DNA from: Acanthosepion pharaonis
Lineage: Eukaryota > Mollusca > Cephalopoda > Sepiida > Sepiidae
Assembly (NCBI GenBank): GCA_903632075.3
Contig: CAHIKZ030000248.1
Location: 507,501-571,500 of the forward strand
Length of the DNA: 64,000 nucleotides
Direction: 5' to 3'
This document shows positions 23,635 through 40,129 of this stretch, one piece after another. The notes under the pieces were generated by a model. It was given only the letters and a program-made list of their open reading frames with translations. It did not search any database and was not told where the DNA came from. Position 1 is the first letter of the stretch, and every line of letters starts with the position of its first letter. Position numbers and translations under genes: made by a program.

Positions 23635-24045
23635 AAATAGTAATAAAGTGCAGATAACTCCTTAAAAAGTTAGGGATCGATTTGACATTGGATTTATATT
23701 ATGAACAGGACCTTCTAAAATGATTAAAAAAAAAAATAATATATCAATTTTTTTTCAATTCTGACAGATATTGTGGAAGTTTCAATGAATGCTAATCTAG
23801 AAAAATTATTGGCCAGAAAAATGTGAACCTATTTTTAATGAATGGACCAGTCAATTTAATTAATGCCATGACAAGCAAAGCAAATTAAATTTTGTTTGTT
23901 GTATAAATATATGCCATTCATGATAAGTAATCTTGGATGAATGGATTGCTTCCCTTTAACACAGTTGCTGTAAAACAGAGAAAGGTTATGACGGAGTACT
24001 TAGGTTTATTTGCCTTCATTGATTTGAAACCGCTTCGAACAATAA
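23635..24045. repeat. R1 copy (minus) and second copy of the 175-bp duplicate (plus)
   Basis: 23635-23850 is R1 on the minus strand. 23878-24045 repeats 22200-22376 (ATGGATTGCTTCCC, CATTGATTTGAAAC) on the plus strand. 22961-23634 before it has short open frames but no recognisable product. Confidence 0.7.
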
Positions 24046-24099
24046 CTAATAAAATAATTTTGGTAATAAATTCAAATAGCAAAAATAAAAAATAAAAAT

Positions 24100-24615
24100 T
24101 TATAAGAATTACTTTATAAATGGAGTACTGTTGCCATATTTGGGCAGAAGCTTCCCAGTCCTCACTTTTCAGATGATAGATTTTAAAAGTGTCTCAGGGT
24201 CATTGTTGGAGAATTATTTCCCACCTTCCAACCTCTCTCTTACAGGTGGGATGTGGTGAGTCTCTCACTGCTCTATCACTACTATTATGAAAAGTACTCA
24301 AGCAAACTACAGACCTTGGTTCTGCTAGATCTAACCTTCACAGCTAGGACCTGCCATGCTGTTTACATAGTAACAAACCACCCACACTTTTTCTGTATTC
24401 CATTGCTGAGAAGTTCCACAGCTTCTTCCCGCGAACCACTGCCCTGTGGAATAGGCTCCCAAGAAGATGTTTCCTCAATCACTACAATCTTAACATGTTC
24501 AAGTCTAGAGTTAACCGTTATTTTCCTCTCCTATCCATATAAACTACCCCTTAATGTGACCATCTACCTCAAGTGGCCCTGGGGTCTTGGACAGGGGGAA
24601 CTTTACTGTAAATAT
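24100..24615 (+). mobile_element. LINE 3' end, family B
   Basis: YYYEKYSSKLQTLVLLDLTFTARTCHAVYIVTNHP, IPLLRSSTASSREPLPCGIGSQEDVS and LTCSSLELT follow the family B C-terminus. Upstream CACTTTTCAGATGATAGATTTTAAAAG is typical of the RT-proximal part. The tail (GTGGCCCTGGGGTCTTG) ends at a (TA)/(TG) run. Confidence 0.75.
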
Positions 24616-24769
24616 TATATATATATATGTGTGTATGTGTGTGTCTCCTCAATGACTCACATTTCTGTATTAAATTCCTTTTATATTCTGTCTTCATTTA
24701 AGTAAATATGTAAATATTTGGATTTAAGTTTGAAAAAAAGAAAAGGCTAATATACAAAAGAATATACAT

Positions 24770-24915
24770 GTAGCATAATGGTTATCAGCACAGAATTTGG
24801 AAATAGAGGGCTGAGTTCAATTTCTAGCTTAGTCTGTAGTATTTACTTAGGAAAGACATGAACCAATTTCTTCTTCCAGTTATGGGTTAAATAGCAGTGT
24901 AGACTCCAGACTTGG
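24770..24915 (+). repeat. truncated tRNA-related SINE copy
   Basis: GTAGCATAATGGTTATCAGC (A-box region), GGGCTGAGTTCAATTTC (B-box-like), then GAAAGACATGAACC and AGTTATGGGTTAAATAGCAG. The 3' region is missing. Confidence 0.65.
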
Positions 24916-25003
24916 ATGGTAACCAGTCTAAGAGAAGGAAACTTGAGAAAGCAACATAAAACCACTCCACTATTTTTCCAAAGAATCCATGCCACTTCAG
25001 GTA

Positions 25004-25036
<33 letters not shown>

Positions 25037-25365
25037 GAATCTGTGGAGAGACATGATTAGTATAAATCCTGAAATAACATGGTATTTTTTTTAAAAAAAT
25101 GTATATATATATATATTATACTCCACTATATATCATCTAATTTATATAGTTCACTATAAATTATTATTATTATTATTATTCCTAATAGTATTTGATTGAG
25201 GTGACATTTCAGTATCAGGCCAATTGCAAAGTGAGACATCTTTTGATATGCATTTAAAAAAAAAAAAAGGAAAGAAAAGAAAAAACAAGCATCATGATTA
25301 ATTAACATCTTAAATTAAACATTAATAAATTAATATCTTAATTAGCTAAATCAGTATTACTAAAG

Positions 25366-26075
25366 TAGACTGGTTTACTTATAAAAAATGTGAAAGTCTT
25401 TTTTGAGAAATGATTTTATTTGACCTTCAAAATACATTTATCAGAATTAGAAAAATATTAATTTTTTTTTATCATTTTACATGTTTAGGTCCCATTCCTA
25501 ATATTGATAAAGTGTTAAAAAAAATCAATTCCTGACTTTTCACAGAGTTATCTGAACTTAGTTGTTCTGCACACAAAATGACTTTTTCGTTACAAAAAGG
25601 TTTCTTTTAAATATAGAAAAAAGACAGATATATACATTTTTAATTAAATAAACATTTACATAAATTAACAAAAGTATATATATATATGTTTTTTCTTCAT
25701 TTAAATAATTATAATCCTCTAATGCTTGTGCAGGTGCTTCTGAAAAAATCTCCCCATTTTTATTTAAAAAAAAAAACTTTTTAAATTTAGAAAATTAAAA
25801 AAAATATGCAAATATCAGTGTATGTTTCAAACTAGACATTTGCAAATAACATTCAAGTGCAGATAACTTTATAAAATGTTAGGGATCAATTTTAAACTGT
25901 ATCAATATTATGAACATTATTATTATCTTCTAAATAGATAAAAATCAATTTTTCAATTTTGACAAATGTCTTTGCTTGAGGAAGGTCTAATGAAGGTCTA
26001 CAAGAATTATTCTTCAAAAAAAGTTTACCTATTTTTTTTTTTTTTTTACAAATGGACCACACTATTTAAGTAGTG
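25366..26075. repeat. pair of R1 copies in opposite orientation
   Basis: Plus copy 25366-25570 (AGACTGGTTTACTTATAAAAAA, ATTTATCAGAATTAG, CAAATC-like end). Minus copy 25853-26075 (TTAGGGATCAATTTTAAACTG, CTTTGCTTGAGGAAGGTC, ACAAATGGACCACACTA). They face each other about 280 bp apart. Confidence 0.65.
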
Positions 26076-26265
26076 CCAGTTTGAACATCCACTGAAGGCC
26101 AATAAAAAATGTTTTAGAAAACACAATGTTATTTTATATATTTATCCTTCACATAACCTGGTCTTTAAGTAATGAAAGATTTTGATGTTATAGTAAAAAG
26201 AGGCATTACTCAATGCCAATATACAAATCTGTGAGTATGGGGTTGCTAATAAATTATTTTTATTT

Positions 26266-27567
26266 TGTATTAGCATTCTTTGGGTATTTTTACTCTTAAC
26301 TTTTAACATTCTGGAGGTGCTTTTGTTTGCAAAGCAAAAATTTTATCCTGCCACTGCAGGTGACTCAGATGAATGAATGATAGCATGTTTAAACTTTGCA
26401 GTTGTGTTGTCATATCCCACTATGGCAACAAAAAATGACCATGACTGAAACCAAGTAGTGCTGTGGAAAGGAAAGTAGTGAATAATGCAGTGTGTTAAAG
26501 GTTACTGATTTAAAACAAAATTTTTTCTTACATACTATAAAGTTAGTTGGATAAGTAAAAATACTAGATTACTTATACAGAAAATATTACCAATGCAATT
26601 GCAAAATTACTTACATATGGCAGTCATATTTTGATGGAATGGCCCATGTTAACTATCCTTTTCCTTTTAATAATTCAAAAAGTTCTTTTTTTTTATGTGA
26701 TAATAGTTAATTGTATTAATAAAAATACTAGATTACTCATACAGAAAATATTACCAATGCAATTGCAAAATTACTTAAATATGGCCAGTATGGTTCATGT
26801 AAGTTTTCTTTGGATATTTTTACTGTTTATGATTTTAAACAGATTTCTTTCTTATATGCGATACTAGAGTAAATTGTTTTGATAAAAACCCTTGCAGAAG
26901 ATATAACTAATGAAGTAGCAAAATTGCTTAGCCATTAAAACTCTGCAGGTGACTATTTTTGTCAAGCAAAATGTTAGTCAAGTCAATGAACATTGAATTT
27001 TAATTTCTTGGTTGTGTAGTGATATCCTTCTATGGCAACATCTAAAACAATCTTGACTGAAATTGAGAGCCAGGCTACTGCAATTTCAAATATATAGAAC
27101 TAATATATAAAACATTTTTTTGAAGAGTTTCCATATACAGTAAAAGGGGAAGTAATATTTTTAAATGATGCAGAGTGCTAATTGTTAAATATGGCTGACA
27201 GTTTTTGATGGTACTGGCAATGATAGCTTTGTTTGGATATTTTTACTTTTAATGATTTAAAATGACAATTCTTTCTTACATATGACAATAAATTTGATTG
27301 TTTTGATAAAAATCCTAGATTACCATCACAGAAAATATAACCAATGAAATAGCAAAATTACTTACATATTGCTACCATTTTTTGTTGTTGTGAATCAAGT
27401 TAGTTTTCTTCAGATATTTTTTCTTTTAATGATTTAAAAAGCTAAATTCTTTCTTGCAGGAGACTTAATTGTAGAGATAAAAATTTGAGATGAATCCTGT
27501 AGAAAATATAACCAATGAAATTGTAAAATTATTTAAACATTGCCAGCATTTTTTGATGATAGAAGCA
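26266..27567 (+). repeat. degenerate tandem array, unit about 160-175 bp
   Basis: At least five units share AATTCTTTCTTACATATGA, GATAAAAAT.CTAGATTAC, CAGAAAATATAACCAATG, GCAAAATTACTTA, CCAG.ATTTTTTGATG, CTTTGGATATTTTTAC and AATGATTTAAAA. Units begin near 26521, 26683, 26843, 27267 and 27443, with partial units at 26266 and 27181. An unrelated segment at about 26950-27180 interrupts it. Confidence 0.75.
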
Positions 27568-27769
27568 ATATAAGAGATACATTTGTCTATTTTGAGGCAA
27601 TTTTTGTATTTGGTTCAATTAGCAATAATTTTTTCCTTTTATCAATGATAAAAAAAAAAAACATATATTTTTAACAGAATTATAGTAATTACTTAAATAT
27701 AAGTGAAAAAGATATCTCATTTCTTTTTTTTTTATTCAGAAGGTTTTCAATTGGCCAGAAAAATTTCAA

Positions 27770-27885
27770 TTTCATGTTTATTTTGCTCTCTGCCCATTGT
27801 ACACCTTTACAAGCTCATTTAGTAATCTACTTTGAATGGCTCTTGGGCCTTGTATTGGGTGAATAATATTAAAAAAGAAAAAAAA
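27770..27885 (+). mobile_element. LINE family B 3' UTR fragment
   Basis: CTCTGCCCATTGTACACC..., AATGGCTCTTGGGCCTTGTATTGG and GAATAATATTAAAAAAG match the family B tail. Confidence 0.65.
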
Positions 27886-28029
27886 ATGAAGTATGCATCA
27901 ACCAAAGTAACAACTTTAAGTGAAAAAGAAATCTTTTTTTATATTTTTATGTTTTTATTTTTCAATTGACCAGAAAAAAGTAATTTTCTTGATGTCTTTC
28001 TTAATTTGTACAAACTTTTTCATAGCCCA

Positions 28030-28250
28030 AATGATACAATTACAGAGATATCGCTTTGTAGAACAAGAGGATGCTTCCATGACCACTACATTCCTTACTT
28101 TTTCAAATCTAGGGTCGACCAATACCTGCCCTACACATCCTTATAATATGCACCTTTCCCCTGCCCTTATGGCAGTCTGAATCGATAACACTCTACCTTG
28201 AGTGGTTCTCGAGTCTTGTATTGGATAAACAACAGTAAAGAAAAAAAAAG
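28030..28250 (+). mobile_element. LINE 3' end, family B
   Basis: GGATGCTTCCATGACCACTACA, TTTTTCAAATCTAGGGTCGACC, then GAGTGGTTCTCGAGTCTTGTATTGG and an A-rich end. Only the last ~20 codons and the 3' UTR remain. Confidence 0.65.
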
Positions 28251-28489
28251 ACAATATTTTTACAACAAAAGCCATTCACTTGTTAATATAAGTTACTTAA
28301 TATATTGATGAACCCCTGTGATTATTTCAGATCGAAAGACATTTATAAAAGTAACTAAATTATAAATTTAAAGGTGGAAACTTAAGTCTACTTAAAAGCA
28401 AAACATTTCTACCATTTACAGTAAAGAATTTGTAAAAGAAAGAAGTCCAAGTCATAAAAACGCAACATGATGGATTGCTGAAAAGTTCT

Positions 28490-28815
28490 TGGATGTGCAG
28501 ACAGTATAATAGATAGCAACTCAAAATGAGAAAACAAAGAGGTGAGTTCAAATCCCAGTCAAGTTTATTACATTCACTTTTGCACAAATACCCTTGGTAA
28601 AAGGTATGAAGCCATCTCTTCATTGCCTCCTAGCTATGGATTAAATAGTAGAAATTTTATCTGTAAAAAAAGAAAAAAATTATTATCTCCGAAAACATTG
28701 TTAATAAAATATTCACTAACAAAAACAAAAAGTTAAAAATCTTACAATCAAAAATATGTTATAGTTTTAAATAACCCACAAAGGGTTGATAAACCATAAA
28801 AAAACAAATCAATCA
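28490..28815 (+). repeat. tRNA-related SINE copy
   Basis: GATGTGCAGACAGTATAATAG, GGTGAGTTCAAATCCCAG (B-box-like), CTTGGTAAAAGGTATGAAGCC, AGCTATGGATTAAATAG and a 3' region TAAATAACCCACAAAGGG matching the copies at 6.16 and 16.0 kb. Confidence 0.75.
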
Positions 28816-29780
28816 ATTACTTATTGAATGAAAAGTTATTATAATGACAAAAAAAACCCCCAAAAAACATCTGATATTTGGTCAGATTTGGGAAATGGCT
28901 CAGGCCAAGAAGTTTTCAACATACAAGTAGAATCAATAAAAATTTACAGCATGATACATGTAGTGTATGACAGATTAATGCATATGACACAAGGACATAC
29001 GTATACAGCTATAAGACTTCTTTTATCTGTATTATCAAAGAAGAGCAGATTCTGTGTGTGACCTTGCATGTGCGTATGTAACGTATATGCATATGTCATC
29101 TGTGTTGTGCGTGAGTGACTTACATGTGCTCATACCATTTAAAGTACATACAAGCACATGCACACAATTTACTCCATTGATTGCTTCCACCCTGAATGTA
29201 AAAAAAGAAAAAAGGGTAGTCTACTAATTGGTGGTAGGTGGTATTAAAAATAAAATAAGTTACTCTATATACTTGTGTATAAGCTGACTTCATGCATAGT
29301 ATGACCCCTGAATTGTTTTGCATGAATTTTAACCCCTCTAGGGAAAAAAAAATTACCTGTGTATAGTGCAACAGGTTACCAAAAATGCATGATTTTTTTT
29401 AGCCTTAAATAAAAAAAGAAAGAAATACCAGTGTATAGTGTGACCCCCTATTTTTTGTATAAAAAAATTGATAATAAAAACTCACACTATACTCAACTAC
29501 ATACAGTATACAAGAAAATAAAACTTTTTTTTTTCTTTTTTAATCTTTTCCATGATCAATACATTCAATCAGTTCAATGCACCAGGCATATTACAGTCAC
29601 ATAAAATGTTCTGTACACAATATTGTTAAATGTTTCTTCCCCCCACCCACAAAATATGTTCTTGTGGTTACAAAAAAAAAAAAAATAAAAAAAAAAACAA
29701 TACTATACAGATGCATTTCCACACAAGCTAGAAGTATGGAAAATTCATTGAACAATCTCTCATAAAAGGCATAATCTTTC
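28816..29780. other. gene-free stretch with a possible small palindromic repeat
   Basis: 29255-29510 contains repeated forms of ATACTTGTGTATAAGC and GTGTATAGTGTGACCCC, resembling a small interspersed element. No gene was found. Confidence 0.4.
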
Positions 29781-30130
29781 ACACTATTTACATTATTTGG
29801 ACTATTGTCCTCATCTTTGTTGCCATATTTATCCCAACGTTTCGGCCGTTGTATGCTCCAGCCTTCTTCAGGTGGTTGGAATGTCAAATTGAATCCTTTA
29901 TTTGCTCGCTGAGGTAGACAGTTCTAGTTCCATGTGCCATGTCTAATGGATGTCAGTTATCTCCTGTTAGACATGGCATGTGGAACTAGAACAGTCTACC
30001 CCAGCGAGCAAAATAAAGGGTTCAGTTTGACATCCCAACCACCTGAAGAAGGCTGGAGTGTACAATGGTTTAAACGTGATAAATATGGCAACAAAGATGA
30101 GAACAATAGTCCGAATAATGTAAATAGTGT
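29781..30130. repeat. foldback: two head-to-head copies of the tRNA-type element body
   Basis: Left arm 29781-29946 and right arm 29967-30130 are inverse complements over about 165 bp with a 20-bp loop. The outer ends are ACTATTTACATTATTTGG and its inverse. Both arms contain ACCTGAAGAAGGCTGGAG in the appropriate orientation. The right arm has a degraded GAAACG (TTTAAACG). Confidence 0.88.
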
Positions 30131-31979
30131 ACCTCATGTAAATAGTAATACCTCATCTCAGAAATATAGACAGATACTGAAATCATCTTTGTTGGATAAA
30201 GTTCATGGAATTAATGATAAGCGTTCTTTTGAAAATATTCTGGAATTTCAGAATTAAAATTTATCAGTGCGTGTGCAAAGTTTTCTTTTCTTTAAAACTC
30301 TAAAAATATATTAAGATTTTATTTTATTTTATTTGCTGTTATCCAAAGATAATGAGGATATTTTAATTTATTTTTTAAACTTAGAAACTAAATAAAATAA
30401 AAATTGATCTTCTGAAATTATCCTTTTCTGACAAAAATCTTCAAAAATAAAAAAAATTAAAAGTAAAAAAAAATTTAAATAGACAAGGCAAAAGACAAAA
30501 TGGACTTAAACCATACAAAGTAAATTTCTTTAAATATCACATTGATGCAAAATTGACGCTGGCAAGAGTTGCGTTCATTTCCTGATTTTTATTATCCTGT
30601 ATTTGACAGAACAGGTCACCTTTTTGTCTGTGTTTATTTGCTATTTTGGAATGAAAATTCACACACACACCTGCATAAGAATTGCATAAAAAAAAAAAAA
30701 AATTCATTTTCATAAAATTCTCCCCACTCCCACCCATTTGATAAAAATCAACCATACTTGCTTTCAGATTTTGGGATAAATTAGTTTCCAAATAAAAACA
30801 ATTAATGACCATAACAGTACTTGATCAGGTGTAGCATGTCAGACACAGGTAACCAATGAAATTATTAATTTCTCAATTACAAAATTCATGAGTAGATGAT
30901 AGTGGGAGATTATAACTAATTTGAAATCATAAAAGATTAAATTATAGAATTAAGAAAATAGTATTTATTTCCTTAGAAATACTTTTTTTTTTGTTTTTCT
31001 TTTAAACATATTTTATTAAAAACAACTTAATGGTTTTTCCTATTTTAATTTCTCAAAATTTCCAAATCTTTTCGATCTGATTGGATCGATAATGGAGCAA
31101 GTCCCTTAAGTTGGTAATTCCTTATTTTGAGCAGCTTTATTAAATCATTGATTTCACGTTAGCATTACCAAAAGGATTATCAATTATTCATTTTTTTCTT
31201 TTTATTTAAAATCCAAGATCATTGTTCTGCAATCATCGAATAACATGGTTGAGAAATTTTTCTTTTTGGTCATTGATGGAATTAAAAAAAAAAAAAGCAT
31301 AAATTGCAAACGTCAAAATAAATTTCATTAAAAAATGAAATACAATGAACAAAATACTAATCAATACTGATCAAAAATCAATAATTGATACCAAAAAGAT
31401 ATTCAAAGCTTATAACATAAGAAAATCAACAAGAAAAACATTAAGTTGGAAATAAGAAGAATGAGGCCTTAACCTCTAAATTATGAAGAACTGAAATAAG
31501 GGTTTTTTTATTGTTAAATATGTTGAAGGAATATTAAATAACTGCCTTTTTGCTTTTTCAAATAATTTTAACAGTTGCCAAAGTGGTTAAGAATAAGGCT
31601 AGTGGGTTTGTCTTTTCGTTATTTCCATACTGATGCCAACAGTTGATTGCTGAGCCCTAGGCTAAGAGTCAGGATTAGGAATATTGATTTTTTTTTTTTT
31701 TTAAAAAGCAAGCAGGTCCACCCCACTTGGAAGACCAGTGCAATACAATCTTCCCACCCTGGTTTCCCTTAAAGTGGCCTTGTGACACTAAGAATAAGGC
31801 AAGTTTAGTCTAAGTAAGTATTTAAAATAAGTATTTAAAAATAGAGAAGTTAATTGCACAAAACTTGTGCTACACTTGATGTTATTTAGGAGGAGTTATC
31901 TCACCTGTCAAGTTAAGCGACAAAAAAAAAAAAAATTAAAATAAAACAAATTATTGCTATATTTTTTTATAAAGCCAAC
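30131..31979. other. gene-free stretch
   Basis: AT-rich with homopolymer A or T runs. A minus frame at 30537-30812 has no domain. 31570-31800 is slightly GC-richer and unassigned. Confidence 0.6.
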
Positions 31980-31986
31980 ATTTATA

Positions 31987-35980
<3,994 letters not shown>

Positions 35981-35984
35981 TATG

Positions 35985-36045
35985 AAGCACAAAGCGAGGA
36001 TCGAACTCACTATTTAGTAAAAGTGGCCAACCAGACAGAGTATAC
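35985..36045 (-). repeat. tRNA-like SINE head
   Basis: On minus, TCTGGTTGGCCACTTTTACT is followed by AGTGAGTTCGATCCTCGC, a good B-box-like sequence. It matches the copy at 44.33-44.40 kb. Confidence 0.55.
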
Positions 36046-36074
36046 AGGTTAAAAAAAAATGTTGCATCGCTATG

Positions 36075-36400
36075 AGAAAAGAAAAAGAAAGAAAAAGAAA
36101 GAGAAAGAAAAAGAAAGAGAGAGAAAAAGAAAGAAAGGGAGGAAAAAGAAAGAAAGAAGGGGATAGAGTGAAAGAAAGAAAGAAGGGGATAGAGTGAAAG
36201 AAAGAAAGAAGGGGATAGAGTGAAAGAAAGAAAGAAAGGGATAGGTCTCAAGAAAAAAAAAGAAAAAAGAAAAGGATAGCCATGGAAAAAAGAAAATAGA
36301 GTTAAGAAAAAAAGAAGAAAAGAATAGTCAAGAAAAAAAAAAGAAAGAAAGTGAAAGAGTCTGGAAAAAGAAAAGAAAAAGGATAGAGTCAAGGAAAAAA
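36075..36400 (+). repeat. polypurine (GAAA)n tract with 23-bp tandem units
   Basis: Plus strand is almost purely A/G for about 320 bp. Inside it, GGGGATAGAGTGAAAGAAAG repeats about four times at 36155-36245. The Phe/Leu/Ser-rich minus frame is a composition artefact. Confidence 0.9.
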
Positions 36401-37209
36401 ATTGCTCAAAGATGACATGAAAACTTTTTAATGTGATACTGCACTTTTCAGGCTAAGAAAAACAAGTTCAAGTCTTGCTGAAGGTAAGTTTTTTTTGCTT
36501 CAGATTTTTAGGATTTAAAGTGCATGATTTTATATGTGATTTCACACATATTAGCATTTAACTCAAGTCATATTCTAAATAGCCTCGTTAGGTTGAGACT
36601 TTCATATGGATATTACACATGCCACCTAACCTGTTTGGATGTGTCTAAATGGCATACAACGGCTTTCTCAGATCAATGATTAAAAATGGTTATGAGTAAA
36701 TGAACCCTGTACATCTGAGAGACAACCATCCTTCTTTGAACCTTGTAGACTAGTGCTGCAGAATGACAAAGAACTGTACCAAATAAGAGAAGCCACATCA
36801 CTTGAGGACTTTCAATAGTAGTAATAACTAAAATGGATAGTACATGCAACTTGAAGAGAAAATGATATCATCAAGATGAGATTCTCAACCACTTCAAACA
36901 AAAGACGATGAAGGAAGCTGCCTTCAATACTGGAAAGAGTGATAACAATTAGCAGACTTAAGAAATCTATTTTCATGAAAAATTGTTGTAAGAGAAAGAT
37001 TTTTTAAGATTCAACTGACAGTAGAAATGGGTGTTCAATCAATGAATGCCGAATGTTTCCTTATAAGGAAACTGACAATATTACCATTAGATATTTGTTA
37101 AAAAAAATGCCAACTTTGTAGAACACTCAAAAATCTCACTGCAAAGTACTCAAGAAATCACTCTGCTAATCATTGTAGTGCAACAGAGGCTATAGATCAG
37201 AACAGTTTC
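36401..37209. other. gene-free stretch
   Basis: No exon, RNA gene or named repeat recognised. Confidence 0.55.
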
Positions 37210-37895
37210 AGTTGACCTCTCTTGTATTCAGAATGAAGAGTGACACAAGAGATTTTGCCAACAGTATTTTTATTTTTCCTCTTATTTACTATAGAATGCT
37301 GTTTTCACAGAGTTCAGCTACTTGGCTTTTTACTGGTCAACATGATTCAAGTATTTGTATTGCTGTATTTGAATATTGCTGCCAAATCTGGTCTGGTGTT
37401 CCTGTTATATATTTAGAGATTCCAAAGAATCTGCAATGTTATTGGTCCTGACCTGGCATCTCAGCTTCAGTCACTTTTTCCACAGTAACTTAGTTTCCCT
37501 GTGCCTTTTCTATAAATACTTTCATGATAATTGTTCTGATAAACTTTCCCCTATAGTACTTAAACTTTATGAATTTAAACATAGTACTAGATTGTTGGCA
37601 AGTAGTCATTAATTTACAGTTGAAATAGCTATAGATGTAACTGTAAATTCTATGCTAACAGTTTCTTCTATCACACTTCTCACTTGTGGAACTCTCTTCT
37701 GGCTTTAACTTTGATCTTCAAAAATGTAAATGCAATGTCAATCGTTATCTACTGTGTTCTTAATTCTTATTCTTTTATTGTCCTTTCTCCTTAATAGTAG
37801 TTTTTTCTCACATTCTCTAACACTCAGCAACCTCTTGCATCCGAGTGGCTTTATTGCCTTGCTTGGGGTGAAATGATTAAAAAATAAAAATATAT
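37210..37895 (+). mobile_element. LINE 3' part, family A
   Basis: Frame-shifted but clear: LPNLVWCSCYIFRDSKESA (C-terminal to RT), SLCLFYKYFHDNCSDKLSPIVLKLYEFKHSTRLLASSH, then TCACACTTCTCACTTGTGGAACTC (SHLWNS region). The tail GCCTTGCTTGGGGTGAAATG and ATTAAAAAATAAAA end it. It is the better-preserved C-terminus of the family seen at 6.5 kb. Confidence 0.8.
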
Positions 37896-38958
37896 TCTTT
37901 AGTACAAATGGACATTTCTTTTATGCCGTGACTGCATATCATTAAGAAATGTTGTTGAATGTGAAATCTATATAAAAAAGGAAAAATACATTTCAATTTT
38001 TATCTCACAAAATTCATTGGAATGATTATGTGCAAGCAAAAATATGTTCGAAATAAAGAAATTTAAAATTAAAAAAAAAAAAAAAAAAAATGTAAACTTA
38101 AAAGAAAACAACATTAGCCCTCACATGTGCTGCTTAGGACAGTTTGGGATAGTACACACGAAAATGTCCTGGACAGGCAAAGTGTTAATGATTTAAGGAA
38201 ATGCGTAATATAGAATTTATGTATGGAAAAAAAAAAAAAAAAAAAAAAAAATGGAAATTAATTCAATTAATAAGATAAATGTTCAATTAAACAATGTCAT
38301 TTTTACAATTCTCTACCTTGTCCCAAATTTATTCTCTTTGTTCTAATATTTGTGGAATTTGACCAAAACTGATACAAATCCCTCTTAACAACCTTACTAA
38401 CTATAGTCATTGAGACTAAGATGATAACAACAACAATCTATTTTTGGGGGCTCATTTCAACTAAAAACATTTTTTTCTTCTGAATCTTATCCTCAATGCA
38501 AGAATTATTTGTTATCTATTTCTGTTTGAATTTGTTGCAATTGGTCAACTCATTTATCAATATTAGTTAACAGACCTGATAATTCAAAACTAATAATTTA
38601 TATCTTTTACTTCAAAACTGATGTGAAATTGATTTTCTCATATCCCTTCATCAGCTTGCATAGATTTATGTCAGCCCATAACATTTACAATAGTAAAATA
38701 GGGTGACCGTTTTGAATAGCCATTAGATATTTGCTATATGCAACACTTCTTCAATTAAATCAGTTGATTGACATTTCTCCCATTGTATCAATATTTCAAA
38801 AAATGCTTTTTTATTTATTTATTGCTTAATAAGGAATGTATTCCTTATAAACTAAAAACTTTTTCTTTTCAAGCAGTAGACTTTTAAATTTATTCATGAC
38901 CAAAATATTACGGTGAAAATTGATAGATATCACTTGAATAAAATTACACTATTAAATA

Positions 38959-38967
<9 letters not shown>

Positions 38968-39009
<42 letters not shown>
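38968..39009. repeat. (TA)n microsatellite
   Basis: About 20 TA units preceded by (TG)5. 37896-38967 and 39010-39590 around it hold only AT-rich DNA and two long poly-A runs (about 38070 and 38228). Confidence 0.93.
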
Positions 39010-39012
<3 letters not shown>

Positions 39013-39639
39013 TCCGTCTATTAATGAGAAAGTCAGTCAAGTACGAAATTTCGATTCTCACACTTCACAACAAAAAGCTTACTTTAACAATAACAAAATT
39101 ACATTTTTATTTTGAATTTCGCAAAACAAGTCATTAAATCTAAATAAGGGAGATAACTCACTTATATAAGCAAAAATTTTGTTCGCTTCATTGCAAACAT
39201 TAAATTTTGGGGGAGAAAAATCTAAAAGAATTTTTGCAAATGATTAAAAACAAAAAAAAACTTACTTAGCATTTACTGATCATCAAACAAGAATAAAAAT
39301 AGGAACAATTCATTTAACATAATTAAAAAACCTATTGCTAATTTAATACTTAAAAATAATTAAAAATTGACATAGTTGAAAAATGAAATGTAGTGATAGC
39401 TGCAATGTTAAATTGACTAATAAAAAAAAGTAAAAACAACAAAAAACATTACAAGTGAACTGATTAAAAATTTGAAGTTTATAAATCAAAACACAGAAAA
39501 AATTTTTTTAAATGTAATAAAATTAAATTCAGTATTGTTTTGAAAAGGTTTTGAGATCATCAATATATAGTAAAGTCCAAATATTGAAATTCTTTATAAA
39601 AGATTCAAGTTCTATAACAATCATATTGTTCAAACATGA

Positions 39640-39820
39640 CAACCTTGATCTTAAAAGATTTAAATACAATGTCAGTCATTATCTTCTATCTTAATTCTTG
39701 TTCCATTGTCCTCTCCTTAATAGTATATTTTTATTATATTCTCTAACACTCAGTAAGGCCTTGCATCTTAGTGGCTTTATTGCCTTGCTTGGGATGAAAT
39801 GATAAAAAAAAGACTAAATC
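39640..39820 (+). mobile_element. LINE family A 3' UTR
   Basis: GATTTAAATACAATGTCAGTC, CACTCAGTAAGGCCTTGCATC, then GCCTTGCTTGGGATGAAATG and an A-rich end. 5'-truncated. Confidence 0.7.
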
Positions 39821-40129
39821 TAATTTTTCAAATCTAGACGGCTTGTAACAGGCAGCATTTTTCTTTTCCACTATCTCTTTAAATTATTATTGAACTTCTA
39901 TAAGTATTCAATAGCTAATCAGTTATAAAAATACAAGCACCAAGAAATAATCACTGAAGTTAGAAAGATGAAAAACAAGTGGGGAAAAATAAATAATCAA
40001 AATATATAATAAAATAAAAAAAATATGCTTTTGCAAGTTTTGTTTAGGCACAAAATGTTATTCTCAAAATTCAAGATAATTTTATAATTTCAAAAAATTT
40101 GGTTGGAATTTTGGTTGGCACAAACAGTA

